Source: Mycolicibacterium parafortuitum (GTDB lineage Bacteria; Actinomycetota; Actinomycetes; Mycobacteriales; Mycobacteriaceae). From it: a stretch of DNA of 64,000 nt. The position numbers and the translations under genes were made by a program. The notes under the pieces were generated by a model that was given only the letters and a program-made list of their open reading frames with translations, did no database searches and was not told where the DNA came from. The stretch spans positions 5,332,001-5,396,000 of the forward strand of contig NZ_AP022598.1 in the NCBI RefSeq assembly GCF_010725485.1. Reading direction: 5' to 3'. Shown here in pieces: positions 1 to 11,379 of the stretch (its first letter is position 1; the number at the start of each line of letters is the position of its first letter).

Positions 1-8
1 GGCCGCGT

Positions 9-83
9 TGGCTGGGGTACCAGGACTCGAACCTAGAATGGCTGAACCAGAATCAGCTGTGTTGCCAATTACACCATACCCCA
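9..83 (-). tRNA. tRNA-Gln (anticodon CUG)
   Basis: Read on the minus strand, this 75-nt stretch folds as a cloverleaf. The 7-bp acceptor stem is TGGGGTA/TACCCCA, followed by G and an encoded CCA. The anticodon arm GCTGA/TCAGC has loop TTCTGGT, giving anticodon CTG, which reads CAG (Gln). The T arm contains GGTTCGAGTCC. It sits downstream of gltX on the same strand; mycobacteria, as I recall, have Glu/Gln tRNAs next to gltX, so a tRNA-Glu may lie just outside the window. The 128 bp between it and gltX show no further gene. Confidence 0.95.
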
Positions 84-211
84 TTAGCTGCCTGTAACCG
101 CAGGTCACAGACCGCTTTTCGACCCTTCGCGCCTCAGTCGCATCTCTGCGGGCCGCTGCGCGATATCTCGTGGGCCGACGAGCAGACTACCAAAGATTTC
201 GGAGTGGTTTT

Positions 212-1687
212 TCACGCCTCCGGTCCGGCGGCGGTTGCGGCGTGGTCGCGACCGGCGCGCAGCCGCTCCAGGCTGCGTTCACGGCCGAGAAGTTCGAGGG
301 ACTCGAACAGCGGCGGGCTGACCGAGGAGCCGGTGGCCGCGACCCGGACCGGACCGAACGCCTTGCGGGGTTTGAGCTCGAGGCGCTCGATCAGCGCCAC
401 CTTCAGCGCCTCCTCGATGTCGGCGGTCCGCCACTGCGTGACGCCTTCAAGGGCCTCCAGAGCCGCTGTGAGCACCGGAACGGCCGCGGCCTTGAGTTCC
501 TTGCCCGCGGACTTCTCATCGAGCGTGAACGACGACTCGTCGAGGAACTTCAACAGGTCCCATGCGTCGCCGAGCACCACGATGCGGGTCTGCACCAGCG
601 CGGCCGCCTCGGCGAAGCGCGCATCGTCCAGGCCGGTGTGGTGGCCGTGCGCATCGAAGTACGCGGCGAGCCGGCGCGCGAACTCCGCGGGCTCGAGCAG
701 CCGGATGTGCTCGGCGTTGAGTGCGTCGGCCTTCTTCTGGTCGAACCGGGCCGGGTTGGAGTTGACGTCGGCCACGTCGAACGCGGCGACCATCTCGTCG
801 AGGCTGAAGATGTCCCGGTCGTCGGCGATCGACCAGCCCAGCAGGGCAAGGTAGTTCAGCAGACCCTCGGGGATGAAGCCGCGGTCGCGATGCAGGAACA
901 GGTTGGACTGCGGATCGCGCTTGGACAGCTTCTTGTTGCCCTCGCCGAGCACCGGCGGCAGGTGCGCGAACGCCGGTGTCATATCCGTCACACCGATGCG
1001 GATCAGCGCGGCGTAGAGGGCCAGCTGACGGGGCGTGGACGGCAGCAGGTCCTCACCGCGCAGCACATGTGTGATCTTCATCAACGCGTCGTCGACCGGA
1101 TTGACCAACGTGTACAACGGATCTCCGCTACCGCGGGTCAGCGCGAAATCGGGCACCGATCCGGCCGGGAACGTCGTCTCGCCACGGACCAGGTCGACCC
1201 AGGTCAGGTCGGTGTCGGGCATGCGCAGCCGCACCACCGGCTTGCGGCCCTCGGCCAGAAACGCCGCGCGCTGCTCCTCGGTCAGCTCGCGGTCGTAGTT
1301 GTCATAGCCCAGCTTCGGGTTGCGCCCGGCGGCGAGATGGCGCGCCTCGACCTCCTCGGCGGTCGAGAAGGCCTCGTAGGCCTCACCGGCGTCCAGCAGG
1401 CGGTGGATCACGTCCAGGTAGATGTCCCGGCGCTCGGACTGGCGGTACGGCGCGTAGGGTCCGCCGACCTCGGGGCCCTCGTCCCAGTCCATGCCGAGCC
1501 AGCGCAGCGCGTCCAGCAGCGCCAGGTAGCTCTCCTCGCTGTCGCGCTGGGAGTCGGTGTCCTCGATGCGGAACACGAAATCGCCGCCGGTGTGGCGGGC
1601 GTAGGCCCAGTTGAACAGCGCCGTCCGGATCAACCCGACGTGCGGCGTGCCCGTCGGCGACGGACAGAACCTGACCCGAACTTTCAC
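212..1687 (-). CDS. gltX: Glutamyl-tRNA synthetase
   Basis: 491-residue class I aminoacyl-tRNA synthetase charging tRNA-Glu. In organisms using GatCAB it probably also supplies Glu-tRNA-Gln for transamidation, which fits gatCAB elsewhere in this window. The HIGH-like motif is PHVG at residues 15-18 after FCPSPTGT. The KLSKR adenylate loop is at 253-257. The C-terminal third is the helical anticodon-binding domain. Length is typical of the family. Its ATG overlaps the stop of the upstream FAH-family gene by 4 bp (ATGA), so the two are probably co-transcribed and translationally coupled. The tRNA-Gln gene follows on the same strand. No glutaminyl-tRNA synthetase is seen in the window. Confidence 0.97.
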   Translation of the reverse strand: MKVRVRFCPSPTGTPHVGLIRTALFNWAYARHTGGDFVFRIEDTDSQRDSEESYLALLDALRWLGMDWDEGPEVGGPYAPYRQSERRDIYLDVIHRLLDAGEAYEAFSTAEEVEARHLAAGRNPKLGYDNYDRELTEEQRAAFLAEGRKPVVRLRMPDTDLTWVDLVRGETTFPAGSVPDFALTRGSGDPLYTLVNPVDDALMKITHVLRGEDLLPSTPRQLALYAALIRIGVTDMTPAFAHLPPVLGEGNKKLSKRDPQSNLFLHRDRGFIPEGLLNYLALLGWSIADDRDIFSLDEMVAAFDVADVNSNPARFDQKKADALNAEHIRLLEPAEFARRLAAYFDAHGHHTGLDDARFAEAAALVQTRIVVLGDAWDLLKFLDESSFTLDEKSAGKELKAAAVPVLTAALEALEGVTQWRTADIEEALKVALIERLELKPRKAFGPVRVAATGSSVSPPLFESLELLGRERSLERLRAGRDHAATAAGPEA

Positions 1688-2472
1688 GACTTACCCTTCC
1701 GCACAACAGGATTCGATAATGTCCCGATGCCTTCGACGGTGATGCTGACGTTGTCCCCGTGCTCCAGTGGGCCCACCCCCTCCGGGGTGCCGGTCAAGAT
1801 CAGATCGCCGGGCAGCAGCGTCATCACCGACGAGATCCACTCGATGATCGCCCCGATGTCGTGGATCATCAACGACGTTCGGCTGCGCTGTTTGACCTCG
1901 CCGTTGACCTCCGTGCGGATCTCCAGATCCGACGGGTCCACGTCGGTGACGATCCACGGGCCGACCGGACAGAAGGTGTCGTGCCCCTTGGCCCGCATCC
2001 ACTGTCCGTCCTTCTTCTGCTGATCGCGGGCGGACACGTCGTTGGCGATGGTGTAGCCGAGGATGTTCTCGGCGGCACGCGATGCGGGAACGTCCTTGCA
2101 GGGCCTGCCGATCACGGCGGCGAGTTCACCCTCGAAGTGCACCGGGTTGGCGTCGGCGGGCAGCTGGATCGGCGTGTACGGGCCGATGATCGCGGTGTTG
2201 GGCTTGAGGAAGATGATCGGATCCTCGAACGTGCCGCCACCCATCTCCTCGATGTGGGCGAGATAGTTCTTCCCCATGCACACAACCTTGCTGGCCAGGA
2301 TCGGCGCGAGCAGACGGACGTCGGCGAGCGGCCACTGCCTGCCGGTGAACGTCGGGGTGCCGAACGGGTGCTCGGCGATCTCGCGCGCGACCGCTGCCGC
2401 CGGGTCGTCGGGCGGGCCCTCGATGGAGACGAAGGCAACCCCGTCGGGACTGGCGATTCGACCGAGACGCAT
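1684..2472 (-). CDS. Fumarylacetoacetate hydrolase (FAH) family protein
   Basis: 262 residues, matching the single-domain FAH/HpcE fold seen in 2-hydroxyhepta-2,4-diene-1,7-dioate isomerases and acylpyruvases (orthologue of Rv2993c by position). Family signatures include [12 protein letters not shown] near residue 70, the metal-binding segment [26 protein letters not shown], and the late TGTPEGVG loop. These enzymes use Mg2+ or Mn2+ to cleave or isomerise beta-diketo acids; the actual substrate cannot be read from sequence. The ATG start lies 117 bp from the divergent MFS gene. The stop overlaps the gltX start, an association between a catabolic-type hydrolase and a tRNA synthetase that is conserved in mycobacteria. 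Confidence 0.9.
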   Translation of the reverse strand: MRLGRIASPDGVAFVSIEGPPDDPAAAVAREIAEHPFGTPTFTGRQWPLADVRLLAPILASKVVCMGKNYLAHIEEMGGGTFEDPIIFLKPNTAIIGPYTPIQLPADANPVHFEGELAAVIGRPCKDVPASRAAENILGYTIANDVSARDQQKKDGQWMRAKGHDTFCPVGPWIVTDVDPSDLEIRTEVNGEVKQRSRTSLMIHDIGAIIEWISSVMTLLPGDLILTGTPEGVGPLEHGDNVSITVEGIGTLSNPVVRKGKS

Positions 2473-2589
2473 GCCCTCAGCCTAGTGCCCGCCCCATCGG
2501 CGCCGGTCACCGCCGCTGCAGCTTCCCGGGTGTCTTAGATAATGAGATAGTTGTTCGGCATTTTGGGATGCCTGTGGAAGCATGGCGGC

Positions 2590-3813
2590 GTGGGCACCCG
2601 GTCGATAACCCCGATGCGACGCTGGTCGATGCTGGTGATCGGCCTCGGGGCGACGCTGTGCGCCAACGTGTTCATCAACGGCGTGGCCTTCCTGATCCCG
2701 ACGCTGCACGACGAGCGCGGTCTGGATCTCGCGTCCGCGGCCCTGATGTCGTCGCTGCCCAGCCTCGGCATGGTGGTGACGCTGATCGCATGGGGTTATG
2801 TGGTGGATCGGTTCGGCGAGCGGGTGGTGCTCACGCTGGGATCGGCCCTGACGGCCGCCGCGGCGTTCGCGGCGGCGTCGGTGGACTCGCTGATGGTCAC
2901 CGGCGTCTTCCTGTTTCTCGGTGGGATGGCGGCGGCGAGCAGCAACACCGCCAGCGGCCGGCTGGTGGTCGGGTGGTTCGACGCCGAGCAGCGGGGGCTG
3001 GTGATGGGCATCCGCCAGACCGCCCAGCCGCTCGGGGTCGGAGTCGGCGCGTTGGTGATCCCGCGTCTGGCCGAATCCCACGGTGCGGCAGCGGCGTTGC
3101 TGTTCCCCGCGATCGTGTGCGCGGTCGCCGCGTTGGTGTGCCTGGTCGCGGTGATCGATCCGCCGCGTCCGCCCCGCGCCGAAGCCGACAGCGCCGCGCT
3201 GGCCAATCCGTACCGCGGTTCGGCGATGCTGTGGCGCATCCACCTGACGTCGGTGCTGCTGGTCGTCCCCCAGGTGGTGGTGTGGACGTTCACGCTGGTC
3301 TGGTTGATCAGCGAGCGCCACTGGTCACCCGAGTCGGCCGGAATCCTCGTGATGATCGCCCAGATCGGTGGTGCCGCAGGCCGCATCGCTGCGGGCCGCT
3401 GGTCGGACGCGTACGTCAAACGCTCCGGAGAGGTGATCGCGGCGCGGCTGCGCCCGATCCGGATGATCGCGGCGTCCGCCGCCGCGGCGATGGCACTGCT
3501 CGCCGTCACCGACTGGCTGGATTCCCCGCTGAGCATCGCGGTGATGCTCGCCGCATCGGTGATCACGGTGTCGGACAACGGTTTGGCCTTCACGCTGATC
3601 GCCGAGTACGCGGGACCCTTCTGGAGCGGCCGGGCGCTGGGTACCCAGAACACCAGCCAGCTGTTCGCCCAGGGTGTCGCCCCACCGCTGTTCGGCGGGC
3701 TCATCGCTGCCGTCGGCTATCCGGTCGCGTTCGCGGTGTGCGCGCTGTTCCCGCTGCTGGCGATCCCGGCGGTGCCGAAGGCCGCAGATCCTGGGCCCCG
3801 GGTAGATCGCTAG
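2590..3813 (+). CDS. Major facilitator superfamily transporter
   Basis: About 407 residues with roughly 12 hydrophobic segments in the 6+6 MFS arrangement. GYVVDRFGERV after the second helix is the loop 2-3 signature (G-x3-D-R-x-G-x-R/K type). Positional orthologue of Rv2994. Substrate unknown; the profile fits drug or metabolite export as well as carboxylate uptake. I chose the GTG at 2590 because GGAAG lies 9 nt upstream; an in-frame TTG at 2551 has no visible ribosome-binding site, and an ATG at 2614 would shorten the N-terminus by eight residues. It diverges from the FAH gene across a short AT-richer spacer containing TTAGATAATGAGATAG, which could hold both promoters. Confidence 0.85.
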   Translation: MGTRSITPMRRWSMLVIGLGATLCANVFINGVAFLIPTLHDERGLDLASAALMSSLPSLGMVVTLIAWGYVVDRFGERVVLTLGSALTAAAAFAAASVDSLMVTGVFLFLGGMAAASSNTASGRLVVGWFDAEQRGLVMGIRQTAQPLGVGVGALVIPRLAESHGAAAALLFPAIVCAVAALVCLVAVIDPPRPPRAEADSAALANPYRGSAMLWRIHLTSVLLVVPQVVVWTFTLVWLISERHWSPESAGILVMIAQIGGAAGRIAAGRWSDAYVKRSGEVIAARLRPIRMIAASAAAAMALLAVTDWLDSPLSIAVMLAASVITVSDNGLAFTLIAEYAGPFWSGRALGTQNTSQLFAQGVAPPLFGGLIAAVGYPVAFAVCALFPLLAIPAVPKAADPGPRVDR

Positions 3814-3838
3814 GCCCCAGCCCGGCCGGCGAATGGCA

Positions 3839-4426
3839 CTACGCGCGTGCCCGTCTGGCGAACCGCGGCAACACGATCAGCGCGGCGGCCAGGAAGCACA
3901 GCGCGCCGACGAACGTGCCGAAGTTGGCGAGCCACTCGTCGGCCGTCACCCCGTCGGGGCGGACGAACGCGGCCAGCGCAGAGATGCCGAACGCGACACA
4001 GCCGGCCAGGTTGATCGCCCCGGCACACCAATCCCGCGAGCGCAGATCCGGCATACCCACCGCGAGCATCCCCAGCACGCCGCTGATCAGGAACAGCGCC
4101 GAGCCGGTCGCGTCGGGAGTCCACACGTAGTCACGCTGCTCGGTCACCGCGTGGGCCCACACCGCCGCGCCGGTGCTGAGGTTGAACAGCAGAGTGCCCG
4201 CGAACTGAGTCGTTGCGGCCGCCCGGTCGAACCACCGGGTCCGGTCGCTGAGCACCAGCTGAATCCACGCCGCGGTCGTGAAGAACCACGAGCCGGCGAA
4301 GCACAGTGAGTCCGCCGTCGCCGCGCCGGCCCAGCCGGGAAAGCCCGGGGCGGTGGCCAGCGCGAACAACGTCGAGCCGATCGCGAACAACCAACACTGC
4401 CGTGTCAGTGACGCGAAACCGGAAAT
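3839..4426 (-). CDS. Small multi-pass membrane protein, possibly YrhK-like
   Basis: About 195 residues with five or so hydrophobic segments. It contains LFAIGSTLFALATAPG near the N-terminus and CFAGSWFFTTAAWIQL shortly after; paired GS-x3-F motifs of this sort resemble the YrhK family, but that assignment is tentative. It follows leuB on the minus strand and probably ends the serA-leuB transcript. The start is a problem: no ATG, GTG or TTG occurs in frame between the leuB stop and a TTG inside the first helix. An ATT at 4426, two bases past the leuB stop and 8 nt after GGGAAG, is the best-placed candidate, implying reinitiation by ribosomes finishing leuB. Function unknown. Confidence 0.65.
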   Translation of the reverse strand: MSGFASLTRQCWLFAIGSTLFALATAPGFPGWAGAATADSLCFAGSWFFTTAAWIQLVLSDRTRWFDRAAATTQFAGTLLFNLSTGAAVWAHAVTEQRDYVWTPDATGSALFLISGVLGMLAVGMPDLRSRDWCAGAINLAGCVAFGISALAAFVRPDGVTADEWLANFGTFVGALCFLAAALIVLPRFARRARA

Positions 4427-4428
4427 GG

Positions 4429-5439
4429 CTACAGCTTCCCGAGAATCCGCTCGCCGACCTCGGTGGTCGACAGCTTCTCGTCGCCGCGGGTGGCCAGATG
4501 CTCGGCGACCGCCCGGTCGACGCGCGCCGCGGCGTCGATCTCGGCCATGTGCGCCAGCAGCAGCGACACCGACATGATCGCGGCGGTCGGGTCGGCGATG
4601 CCCTGGCCGGCGATGTCGGGCGCACTGCCGTGGACCGGTTCGAACATCGACGGATTCGTCAGCGTCGCATCGATGTTGCCGCTGGCGGCCAGGCCGATAC
4701 CGCCGCACACCGCGGCGGCCAGGTCGGTGATGATGTCGCCGAACAGGTTGTCGGTCACGATGACGTCGAACCGGCCGGGATCGGTGACCATGTGGATCGT
4801 CGCGGCGTCGACGTGCTGGTAGGCGACCTCGACGTCCGGGTATTCGGCGGCGACGGCCTGCACGGTGCGCCACCACAGCGAGCCGGCGTTGGTCAGCACA
4901 TTGTTCTTGTGCACCAACGTCAGATGCTTGCGCCGCTGCTGGGCCCGCTTGAACGCGTCCTGGACCACCCGGCGCACACCGAAGGCGGTGTTGACGCTGA
5001 CCTCGGTGGCGATCTCGTGTGGCGTACCGACGCGGATCGCGCCGCCGTTGCCGGTGTACGGGCCCTCGGTGCCCTCGCGCACGACGACGAAATCGATCTC
5101 CGGGTCACCGGCCAGCGGGCTCTGCACACCCGGGTAGAGCCGACCGGGACGCAGGTTGATGTGGTGGTCGAGTTCGAACCGGATGCGCAGCAGCAGTCCG
5201 CGTTCGAGGACACCGCTGGGCATCGACGGATCGCCGATCGCGCCGAGCAGGATCGCGTCATGGCCCTTCAGCTCGTCGAGCACCGAGTCCGGCAGCACCT
5301 CGCCGGTGCGGTGGTAGAGCCGTGCCCCGAGGTCGTATTCGGTCGTCTCGACACCGGGCAGGACGGCGTCGAGCACCTTGAGCGCCTCGCCGATGACTTC
5401 CGGTCCGATGCCGTCGCCGGCGATAACCGCGAGTTTCAT
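4429..5439 (-). CDS. leuB: 3-isopropylmalate dehydrogenase
   Basis: 336 residues. Catalyses NAD-dependent oxidative decarboxylation of 3-isopropylmalate to 2-oxoisocaproate in leucine synthesis. Visible family marks: [12 protein letters not shown] at the N-terminus, the substrate-binding arginines in [18 protein letters not shown], the acidic metal site in [12 protein letters not shown], and the adenosine-binding [16 protein letters not shown]. Length matches actinobacterial LeuB. Its ATG overlaps the serA stop by 4 bp, so serA-leuB are coupled; in many bacteria leuB sits with leuCD instead, but the serA neighbourhood is standard for mycobacteria. Confidence 0.96.
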   Translation of the reverse strand: MKLAVIAGDGIGPEVIGEALKVLDAVLPGVETTEYDLGARLYHRTGEVLPDSVLDELKGHDAILLGAIGDPSMPSGVLERGLLLRIRFELDHHINLRPGRLYPGVQSPLAGDPEIDFVVVREGTEGPYTGNGGAIRVGTPHEIATEVSVNTAFGVRRVVQDAFKRAQQRRKHLTLVHKNNVLTNAGSLWWRTVQAVAAEYPDVEVAYQHVDAATIHMVTDPGRFDVIVTDNLFGDIITDLAAAVCGGIGLAASGNIDATLTNPSMFEPVHGSAPDIAGQGIADPTAAIMSVSLLLAHMAEIDAAARVDRAVAEHLATRGDEKLSTTEVGERILGKL

Positions 5440-7022
5440 GTCAGGTCCACCACTTCCAGGGTCACAGCGTTGACGTCACGTCCGATGTTGGCGAGCACGT
5501 CGGCGGGGACCTCGCGGTCGAGCCGGAGCATGATCGTCGCCCCGTCGCCGTCGGCGTCCTGGCTGAGCTGGGCGGCCAGGATGTTGACGCTCGCGGCCCC
5601 CAGCAGCGTGCCGATCTTGCCGAGCGCGCCGGGCTGGTCGTCGTAGTTGATGATCAGGTTCACGCCCTCGGCCCGCAGATCCAGGTTGCGGCCGTTGATC
5701 TGGACGATCTTCTCCACCAGCTGCGGACCCGCCAGCGCACCGGCGACGTTGACCGTCGACCCGTCGGCCGCCACCGCGCGCACGTCGACGACGCTGCGGT
5801 GCGTCGGGCTCTCCGGTTCGGTGTCGATGGTGGCCTCAACGCCCCGCTCGGCGGCCAGCGCCGGGGCGTTGACGAACGTGACCTGGTCTTCGATGACGGC
5901 GGAGAACAGGCCTCGCAGCGCCGAGAGACGCAGCACCTCGACCTCTTCGGCGGCCAGTTCACCGCGCACCTGCACGCACAGATTGGTGGGCAGTTCGGCC
6001 GACAGCACGCCGACCAGAAGGCCGAGCTTGCGCACCAGGTCCAGCCACGGGGCGACCTCTTCGCCGACGGTTCCGCCGCCGACGTTGACCGCGTCCGGGA
6101 CGAACTCGCCGGCCAGCGCGAGCTTCACGCTCGCGGCGACATCGGTGCCCGCCCGGTCCTGCGCCTCGGCGGTCGAGGCGCCCAGGTGCGGCGTCACCAC
6201 GACCTGAGGCAACTCGAACAGCGGGCTGTCGGTGCACGGTTCGGTGGAGAACACGTCGAGGCCGGCACCGCGGACGTGACCGCTGGTGATCGCGTCGGCC
6301 AGCGCCTGCTCGTCGATCAGCCCGCCGCGCGCGGCGTTGACGATGATGACGCCCGGCTTGGTCTTCGCCAGCGCTTCCCCGTTGATCAGCCCGGCGGTCT
6401 CCTTGGTCTTGGGCAGGTGCACCGAGATGAAGTCCGCGCGGGACAGCAGTTCGTCGAGGGTCAGCAGCTCGATACCCAGCTGCGCGGCCCGCGCCTGCGA
6501 CACGTACGGGTCGTAGGCGGTGATGTGCGCGCCGAACGCGGCCAGCCGCTGCGCGACCAGCTGCCCGATGCGGCCCAGCCCGACCACACCCACGGTCTTG
6601 CCGAAGATCTCGGTGCCCGAGAACGACGACCGCTTCCAGGTGTGCTCGCGCAGCGTGGCGTCGGCGGCCGGGATCTGGCGCGCCGCGGCCAGCATCAGCG
6701 CGAGCGCGTGCTCGGCGGCGCTGTGGATGTTCGACGTCGGCGCGTTGACCACGAGGACGCCGCGTGCGGTGGCGGCGTCGACGTCGACGTTGTCGAGCCC
6801 GACGCCGGCACGGGCGACGATCTTCAGTTTCGGCGCCGCAGCCAGCACCTCGGCGTCGACCGTGGTGGCCGAGCGTACGAGCAGCGCGTCGGCGTCGGCG
6901 ACGGCGGCCAGCAACTTCTCGCGGTCCGGGCCGTCCACCCAGCGGACCTCGACCTGGTCGCCCAGGGCCTCCACGGTGGATTGGGCCAGCTTGTCGGCGA
7001 TCAGTACAACAGGAAGACTCAC
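5436..7022 (-). CDS. serA: D-3-phosphoglycerate dehydrogenase
   Basis: 528 residues, the long actinobacterial form of the first serine-pathway enzyme, oxidising 3-phosphoglycerate with NAD. Domain order: substrate-binding part (about 1-95), Rossmann fold with [17 protein letters not shown] near residues 143-160, remaining substrate domain, the extra 'intervening' ASB domain (about 320-450), and a C-terminal ACT domain beginning ...[17 protein letters not shown] that mediates serine feedback in the M. tuberculosis enzyme. Catalytic Arg/Glu/His segments ([22 protein letters not shown]) are intact. The phosphatase that completes the pathway, serB, is also in this window near 52 kb. Confidence 0.97.
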   Translation of the reverse strand: MSLPVVLIADKLAQSTVEALGDQVEVRWVDGPDREKLLAAVADADALLVRSATTVDAEVLAAAPKLKIVARAGVGLDNVDVDAATARGVLVVNAPTSNIHSAAEHALALMLAAARQIPAADATLREHTWKRSSFSGTEIFGKTVGVVGLGRIGQLVAQRLAAFGAHITAYDPYVSQARAAQLGIELLTLDELLSRADFISVHLPKTKETAGLINGEALAKTKPGVIIVNAARGGLIDEQALADAITSGHVRGAGLDVFSTEPCTDSPLFELPQVVVTPHLGASTAEAQDRAGTDVAASVKLALAGEFVPDAVNVGGGTVGEEVAPWLDLVRKLGLLVGVLSAELPTNLCVQVRGELAAEEVEVLRLSALRGLFSAVIEDQVTFVNAPALAAERGVEATIDTEPESPTHRSVVDVRAVAADGSTVNVAGALAGPQLVEKIVQINGRNLDLRAEGVNLIINYDDQPGALGKIGTLLGAASVNILAAQLSQDADGDGATIMLRLDREVPADVLANIGRDVNAVTLEVVDLT

Positions 7023-7036
7023 GAGGCCTCAGCCTA

Positions 7037-8485
7037 ATGGGCTGTAATGGCCAGGTGGAATTGACCGTCGTCGGGAGTGGCCCCAACGGGTTGGCCGCAG
7101 CCGTGATCTGCGCCCGAGCAGGAGTTTCGGTGCGCGTCGTCGAAGCGCAGGACACCGCGGGCGGCGGCGCGCGCACGCTGGCGGACCCGGAGTTCGCCGA
7201 TGTGAGCCACGACATCTGCTCGGCGGTGCACCCGCTGGCACTGGCCTCGCCGTTCTTCGCGGCGTTCGATCTGCCCGCCCGCGGGGTGCGGCTGGCGGTG
7301 CCCGAGGTGTCGTATGCCAACCCGCTGCCGGACCGCCCCGCCGCGCTGGGCTACCACGACATCGACCGCACCTGCGCCGAGCTGGAAAACGGGGCGTCGT
7401 GGCGACGGCTGCTGGGCCCGCTGTCTGCGGGCAGTGAAGGGGTGGTCGGGCTGCTGCTCGGCGACAAGCGCTCGATCCCGCCCAGCCTGCCCGCCGCGCT
7501 GCGCGTCGCCCCACGGCTGCTGGCCCAGGGCAGCCCGGCGTGGAACACGTTGGCCGGCGAGGACGCCCGGGCGTTGTTCACCGGCGTTGCCGCACACACG
7601 ATTTCGCAGATGCCGTCGTTGGTGGCGGCAGGCGCGGGGCTGATGCTGGCGACGCTGGCCCACTCGGTCGGCTGGCCGATCCCGGTCGGCGGGTCGCAGG
7701 CGATCCCGGACGCGCTGATCGCCGATCTGCGCGCCCACGGCGGTGAACTCGTGCTCGGCGAGGAGGTCACCGGTCCCCCGTCGGGCGTCGTGCTCTACGA
7801 CACCGCACCGACGGCGTTGCTGCGCATCTACGGCAATCGGCTGCCGCCGCGCTACGCGCGCACGCTGCGCCGCTACCGCTACGGTCCTGGCGTCGCGAAG
7901 GTCGACTTTGTGCTCTCGGGCGAGATCCCCTGGCGCGACAAGCGTCTGGCCGACGCCCCGACGCTGCACATGGGTGGCGATCGGGCCACGATGGCGCTCG
8001 CGGAGAAACAGATCGCGCGCGGCAGGCACGCCGAATGGCCGATGGTGCTGGCCTCGCTGCCCCACCTCGCCGACCCGGCCCGCATCGACGCGCAGGGCCG
8101 CCGCCCGCTGTGGACGTATGCGCACGTACCCGCCGGGTCGACCGTCGACATGGCCGAGACGATCACCGCGCTGTTCGAACGGTTCGCACCCGGTTTCCGC
8201 GACCTCGTCGTCGGCGTGCGCAGCGTGCCCGCGGCGCGGTTGGCCGACCACAACGCCAACCTGGTCGGCGGGGACATCGGCGTCGGCGGCAACAACATGT
8301 TCAGCGCACTGACGGGCCCGGCGCTGCAGTGGAATCCGTGGGCCACCCCGATCCCGGGCGCGTATCTGTGTTCGTCGGCGACCCCGCCCGGCGGCGGTGT
8401 GCACGGTATGGCCGGCTACTACGCGGCGCGCACGGTGCTGCGACGCGAGTTCGGGATCAAGGAGTTGCCGCCGCTTTCCCCGTGA
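7037..8485 (+). CDS. FAD/NAD(P)-dependent oxidoreductase (phytoene-desaturase-like fold)
   Basis: About 482 residues, orthologue of Rv2997 by position. The N-terminus has the dinucleotide-binding GSGPNGLAAAVICARAG signature followed by an acidic residue at the end of strand 2 (VVEAQ) and the GG doublet of flavin amine-oxidase/CrtI-type proteins. The C-terminal portion contains a second FAD-contact region, PGAYLCSSATPPGGGVHGMAG. No membrane segment is evident. The substrate is unknown; carotenoid or isoprenoid chemistry is possible but unproved. Start uncertain: ATG 7037 is used, but GTG 7055 or TTG 7061, closer to the Rossmann strand, are equally credible. Divergent from serA with only 14 bp between starts. 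Confidence 0.82.
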   Translation: MGCNGQVELTVVGSGPNGLAAAVICARAGVSVRVVEAQDTAGGGARTLADPEFADVSHDICSAVHPLALASPFFAAFDLPARGVRLAVPEVSYANPLPDRPAALGYHDIDRTCAELENGASWRRLLGPLSAGSEGVVGLLLGDKRSIPPSLPAALRVAPRLLAQGSPAWNTLAGEDARALFTGVAAHTISQMPSLVAAGAGLMLATLAHSVGWPIPVGGSQAIPDALIADLRAHGGELVLGEEVTGPPSGVVLYDTAPTALLRIYGNRLPPRYARTLRRYRYGPGVAKVDFVLSGEIPWRDKRLADAPTLHMGGDRATMALAEKQIARGRHAEWPMVLASLPHLADPARIDAQGRRPLWTYAHVPAGSTVDMAETITALFERFAPGFRDLVVGVRSVPAARLADHNANLVGGDIGVGGNNMFSALTGPALQWNPWATPIPGAYLCSSATPPGGGVHGMAGYYAARTVLRREFGIKELPPLSP

Positions 8486-8514
8486 CCCACCGCCGCGGCG
8501 GTTAAGGTGCCTCC

Positions 8515-9111
8515 ATGACGAAGCTGGCGGTCATCTACTACTCGGCGACCGGGCACGGGACCCAGATGGCCCGCCGCATCGCCGCGACAGGCGAAGCCGC
8601 CGGCGCCGAGGTCCGGCTGCGCCACATCGCCGAGACCCGTGACCCCGAATCGTTCGCCAAGAACCCGGCGTGGACAGCGAATTACGAAGCGACGAAAGAC
8701 CTTCCGGCCGCCACCGGCGACGACATCGTATGGGCGGACGCGGTGATCTTCGGCTCCCCCACCCGCTTCGGGAACATGGCCTCGCAATTCCGCACCTTCA
8801 TCGACTCGCTCGGCGGGCTGTGGGCCAAAGGCCGGCTGGCCGACAAGGTCTACGCCGGCTTCACGTCGTCGCAGACCGCGCACGGCGGACAGGAGAGCAC
8901 GCTGTTGACGCTGTACGTGACCCTCATGCACTTCGGCGGCATCATCGTGGCGCCCGGATACACCGACGGCGTCAAGTTCGCGGACGGAAACCCGTACGGC
9001 GTCAGCCACATCACCGGTCCGAACAACCAGAACGACCTCGACGACGCGACGCTCGACGCCCTCGACCACCTCGCGCGCCGTGTGGTGGGCGTGGCCGGCC
9101 GGCTCCGTTAG
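8515..9111 (+). CDS. wrbA: WrbA-type NAD(P)H:quinone oxidoreductase
   Basis: 198 residues, the usual WrbA length. The FMN phosphate loop YYSATGHGTQMARRI lies at residues 8-22, the isoalloxazine-contact region SPTRFGNMASQFRTFID about residues 79-95, and a SSQTAHGGQESTLLTLY segment follows; all are hallmarks of the flavodoxin-like WrbA family, which reduces quinones by two electrons and limits redox cycling. The gene is monocistronic or follows the upstream oxidoreductase after 29 bp. Its TAG stop overlaps the TAA of the convergent DUF3159 gene by 4 bp. Confidence 0.93.
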   Translation: MTKLAVIYYSATGHGTQMARRIAATGEAAGAEVRLRHIAETRDPESFAKNPAWTANYEATKDLPAATGDDIVWADAVIFGSPTRFGNMASQFRTFIDSLGGLWAKGRLADKVYAGFTSSQTAHGGQESTLLTLYVTLMHFGGIIVAPGYTDGVKFADGNPYGVSHITGPNNQNDLDDATLDALDHLARRVVGVAGRLR

Positions 9112-9734
9112 ACCGGCCCGCCGCCCTTGGGCAGCGCGCGCATCGCGCTGCGGATCGCGAGGTAGATCAGCGTCGAGGTGACCAGGAAGACGGGCCACCC
9201 CATCGCGATCCGCGCGAGGGCGAGCATGCCCTCCTGGTCGGTGTCGTACAGGTGGAACTGCACGGCGAACCGCGTCGCGGACACCGCCGCCATCATCAGC
9301 GTCACCAGATCGAACGCCCGGCGCACCCGCGGTGTGCGGCGCCAGGTGTCGTCGCGGCCGGTCATCCACGCCCAGATGACACCGATCAACGGACGCCGGG
9401 CCAGCACCGAGGCGGTGAACACCACCGTGAGCGCCAGATACATCCAGATGCCGGGCAGATAGAAGTCCTTGGCCTGACCGGTGACCAGTGCCAGACCCGC
9501 CCCGGCGGCGACACCGACGAAGCCGAACAGCGCGGGCCGAGTCGATTCCCGTCGCACCAGCTGCACGGTCAGCACCAGCGCGCCGGCCGCCATCGCCGCG
9601 ATCAGCGCGGGCATCAGACCCGCGATCGCGTTCAGTGCCGCGAACGTCGTCACCGGCAAAGCGGTGTACACCAGCCCCCGGATGCCGCCTGCCCGCGCGA
9701 GCAGCGCGGAGGCCGGGGTGGAACTGCCCGTCAT
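9108..9734 (-). CDS. DUF3159-like integral membrane protein
   Basis: About 208 residues with five to six predicted membrane helices. The sequence pattern (ARAGGIRGLVYTALPVTTF early, then VARRP/LARRPLIGVIWAW in the middle, and a C-terminal LTSTLIYLAIRSAM-type helix) matches my recollection of the actinobacterial DUF3159 family, which has no established function. The ATG at 9734 follows GGCGAGC; the reading frame stays open upstream into ilvC but that region is the ilvC shadow. Read after ilvC across the large hairpin at 9755-9818, and convergent with wrbA. Confidence 0.75.
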   Translation of the reverse strand: MTGSSTPASALLARAGGIRGLVYTALPVTTFAALNAIAGLMPALIAAMAAGALVLTVQLVRRESTRPALFGFVGVAAGAGLALVTGQAKDFYLPGIWMYLALTVVFTASVLARRPLIGVIWAWMTGRDDTWRRTPRVRRAFDLVTLMMAAVSATRFAVQFHLYDTDQEGMLALARIAMGWPVFLVTSTLIYLAIRSAMRALPKGGGPV

Positions 9735-9754
9735 GCTCGCCGAGGGTACCCAAA

Positions 9755-9818
9755 CGCCGAACTGGGGTTCCCGGTCGTGATCGCTGCGCGATCCACGACC
9801 GGGAACCCCAGTTCGGCG
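9755..9818 (-). repeat. Long near-perfect inverted repeat after ilvC (putative terminator)
   Basis: The arms 9755-9784 and 9788-9818 are complementary over about 30 bp with a single extra C in one arm and a 3-nt loop. The left arm begins CGCCGAACTGGGGTTCCC. It lies 9 nt past the ilvC stop on the minus strand. A run of five T residues occurs before the hairpin in the ilvC direction rather than after it, so this is not a textbook Rho-independent terminator. It may act as a mycobacterial U-tail-less terminator or an mRNA 3'-end stabiliser insulating ilvC from the DUF3159 gene. Confidence 0.75.
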
Positions 9819-9826
9819 AAAAAGAG

Positions 9827-11375
<1,549 letters not shown>

Positions 11376-11379
<4 letters not shown>

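Noticed and set aside
170..2023. A 617-codon plus-strand frame across gltX and the FAH gene.
   Set aside because: Low-complexity Arg/Val/Leu-rich product antisense to two well-supported genes; high-GC third positions create such frames throughout the window.
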